This document shows positions 6,858 through 7,314 of a stretch of 7,314 bases of DNA, piece after piece. The stretch lies in the NCBI GenBank assembly GCA_039029935.1, contig JBCCFC010000694.1, positions 1 through 7,314 on the forward strand, written 5' to 3'. Numbering within the stretch: the first letter of the stretch is position 1; the number at the start of each line of letters is the position of its first letter. Source of the stretch: G039029935 sp039029935. Lineage in GTDB: Bacteria > Chloroflexota > Anaerolineae > Caldilineales > Caldilineaceae. Made by a program: the position numbers and the translations under genes. Under the pieces are notes generated by a model that did not search any database, had not been told where the DNA came from, and saw only the letters and a list, made by a program, of their open reading frames with translations.

Positions 6858-7283
6858 ATGATTACAAGAATGGAAATTAATGGGTTTAAATCATTTCAAA
6901 ATTTTGAGATGGTTTTTACCCCCCTAACAATTGTTGCGGGGGCCAATGCCTCTGGCAAAAGCAATCTGTTTGATGCCTTGCAACTTTTATCTAGTTTGGC
7001 GGAGATGGACCTCAAAGCCGCATTTACCACACAGCGGGGTGATCCCAGTGAGTTGTTTACACAATATAATGAGGATTACTATGCCCCAGAGATGCGCTTT
7101 ATCGTGGAGATGTTGGTTCATCGAACGATCCGTGATAATTGGGGTGGGGAAGCCGAATTAAACAATACCCGTTTACGATATGAGTTGACTATTGCAAGAA
7201 AGCCAAATGACTTAGGATTTGATGATTTATCCATTACCCATGAGCATTTGGAAAAGCTCGACCACAAGAAGAGTCCATCTTGA
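6858..7283 (+). pseudogene. AAA ATPase (RecF/SMC-like), N-terminal part only
   Basis: The 141-aa reading frame is the start of a predicted ATPase of the RecF/SMC-like AAA group. MITRMEINGFKSFQNFEMVFTPLT is the usual first beta-sheet. Walker A is GANASGKS with Lys34 and Ser35, followed by the helix NLFDALQLL. Full-length relatives have roughly 350-450 residues, with a signature motif and Walker B near the C-terminus; none of that is here. The frame ends at TGA 7281 within a patch of direct repeats, so the gene is probably broken, although an error at the sequence edge would look the same. The start is 6858 or the ATG at 6870; the same frame is open back to 6711, but that extra part looks non-coding and begins in a hairpin. 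Base composition is more AT-rich than its neighbours by eye, fitting acquisition. It could belong to a defence or repair module, but no partner is visible. Confidence 0.65.
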
Positions 7284-7284
7284 T

Positions 7285-7304
7285 GACAAGTGACGACAAG
7301 TGAC
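7285..7304. repeat. 10-bp tandem duplication at the broken ATPase end
   Basis: GACAAGTGAC is repeated exactly (7285-7294, 7295-7304), directly after the premature TGA. In addition ACCACAAGAA at 7261-7270 recurs at 7305-7314, 44 bases on and in a different reading frame. The pattern suggests a slippage or insertion event that shifted the ATPase frame. Confidence 0.8.
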
Positions 7305-7314
7305 ACCACAAGAA

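Noticed and set aside
7285..7304. Phase-variable repeat switching the ATPase on and off
   Set aside because: The in-frame TGA at 7281 precedes the repeat, so changing unit number could not restore the frame.

Overview
The window is a stretch of bacterial chromosome with roughly balanced base composition by eye. It carries six genes, all on the + strand, separated by short intergenic gaps rich in palindromes and small tandem duplications. The best guess at origin is the phylum Chloroflexota (Herpetosiphon-like or Anaerolineae-like). This rests on the very large MalT-type LuxR regulator, the 83-residue conserved hypothetical protein beside it, and the style of the interspersed palindromes. It is an inference from gene style, not a search result.

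Layout: (1) 10-1281, a lipoprotein alpha/beta hydrolase with a complete Ser-Asp-His triad. (2) 1282-1451, a gap holding a 109-bp nested inverted-repeat element and, next to the following ribosome binding site, a perfect 23-bp palindrome. (3) 1452-2642, a class I/II PLP aminotransferase most like arginine:pyruvate transaminase AruH, starting at TTG. (4) 2666-5470, a 934-aa MalT/LuxR-type regulator only 23 bases downstream and probably cotranscribed. (5) 5468-5605, a 14-bp tandem repeat array that begins on the regulator's stop codon, followed by a candidate promoter placed to give a leaderless mRNA. (6) 5606-5857, an 83-aa conserved hypothetical protein. (7) 5858-5939, a palindrome related to the one at 1412, then a 15-bp tandem duplication. 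(8) 5940-6662, an NmrA-like NAD(P)-binding reductase with a strong Shine-Dalgarno. (9) 6663-6857, a gap dominated by a perfect 19-bp-arm hairpin. (10) 6858-7283, the N-terminal ATP-binding part of a RecF/SMC-like AAA ATPase that stops early, in a patch of short direct repeats at the window edge.

How the genes may work together: aminotransferase and regulator could form one transcription unit (23-bp gap, no terminator seen). The small protein and the reductase may form a second, although a palindrome and a tandem duplication sit between them. The hydrolase is isolated by the 109-bp element. The ATPase lies behind the strong hairpin and looks like a separate, possibly decayed acquisition. I do not see a convincing new multi-gene system. 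The unusual content is in the intergenic DNA: two related palindromes, three separate short tandem duplications, two hairpin elements, and a possible leaderless transcript.
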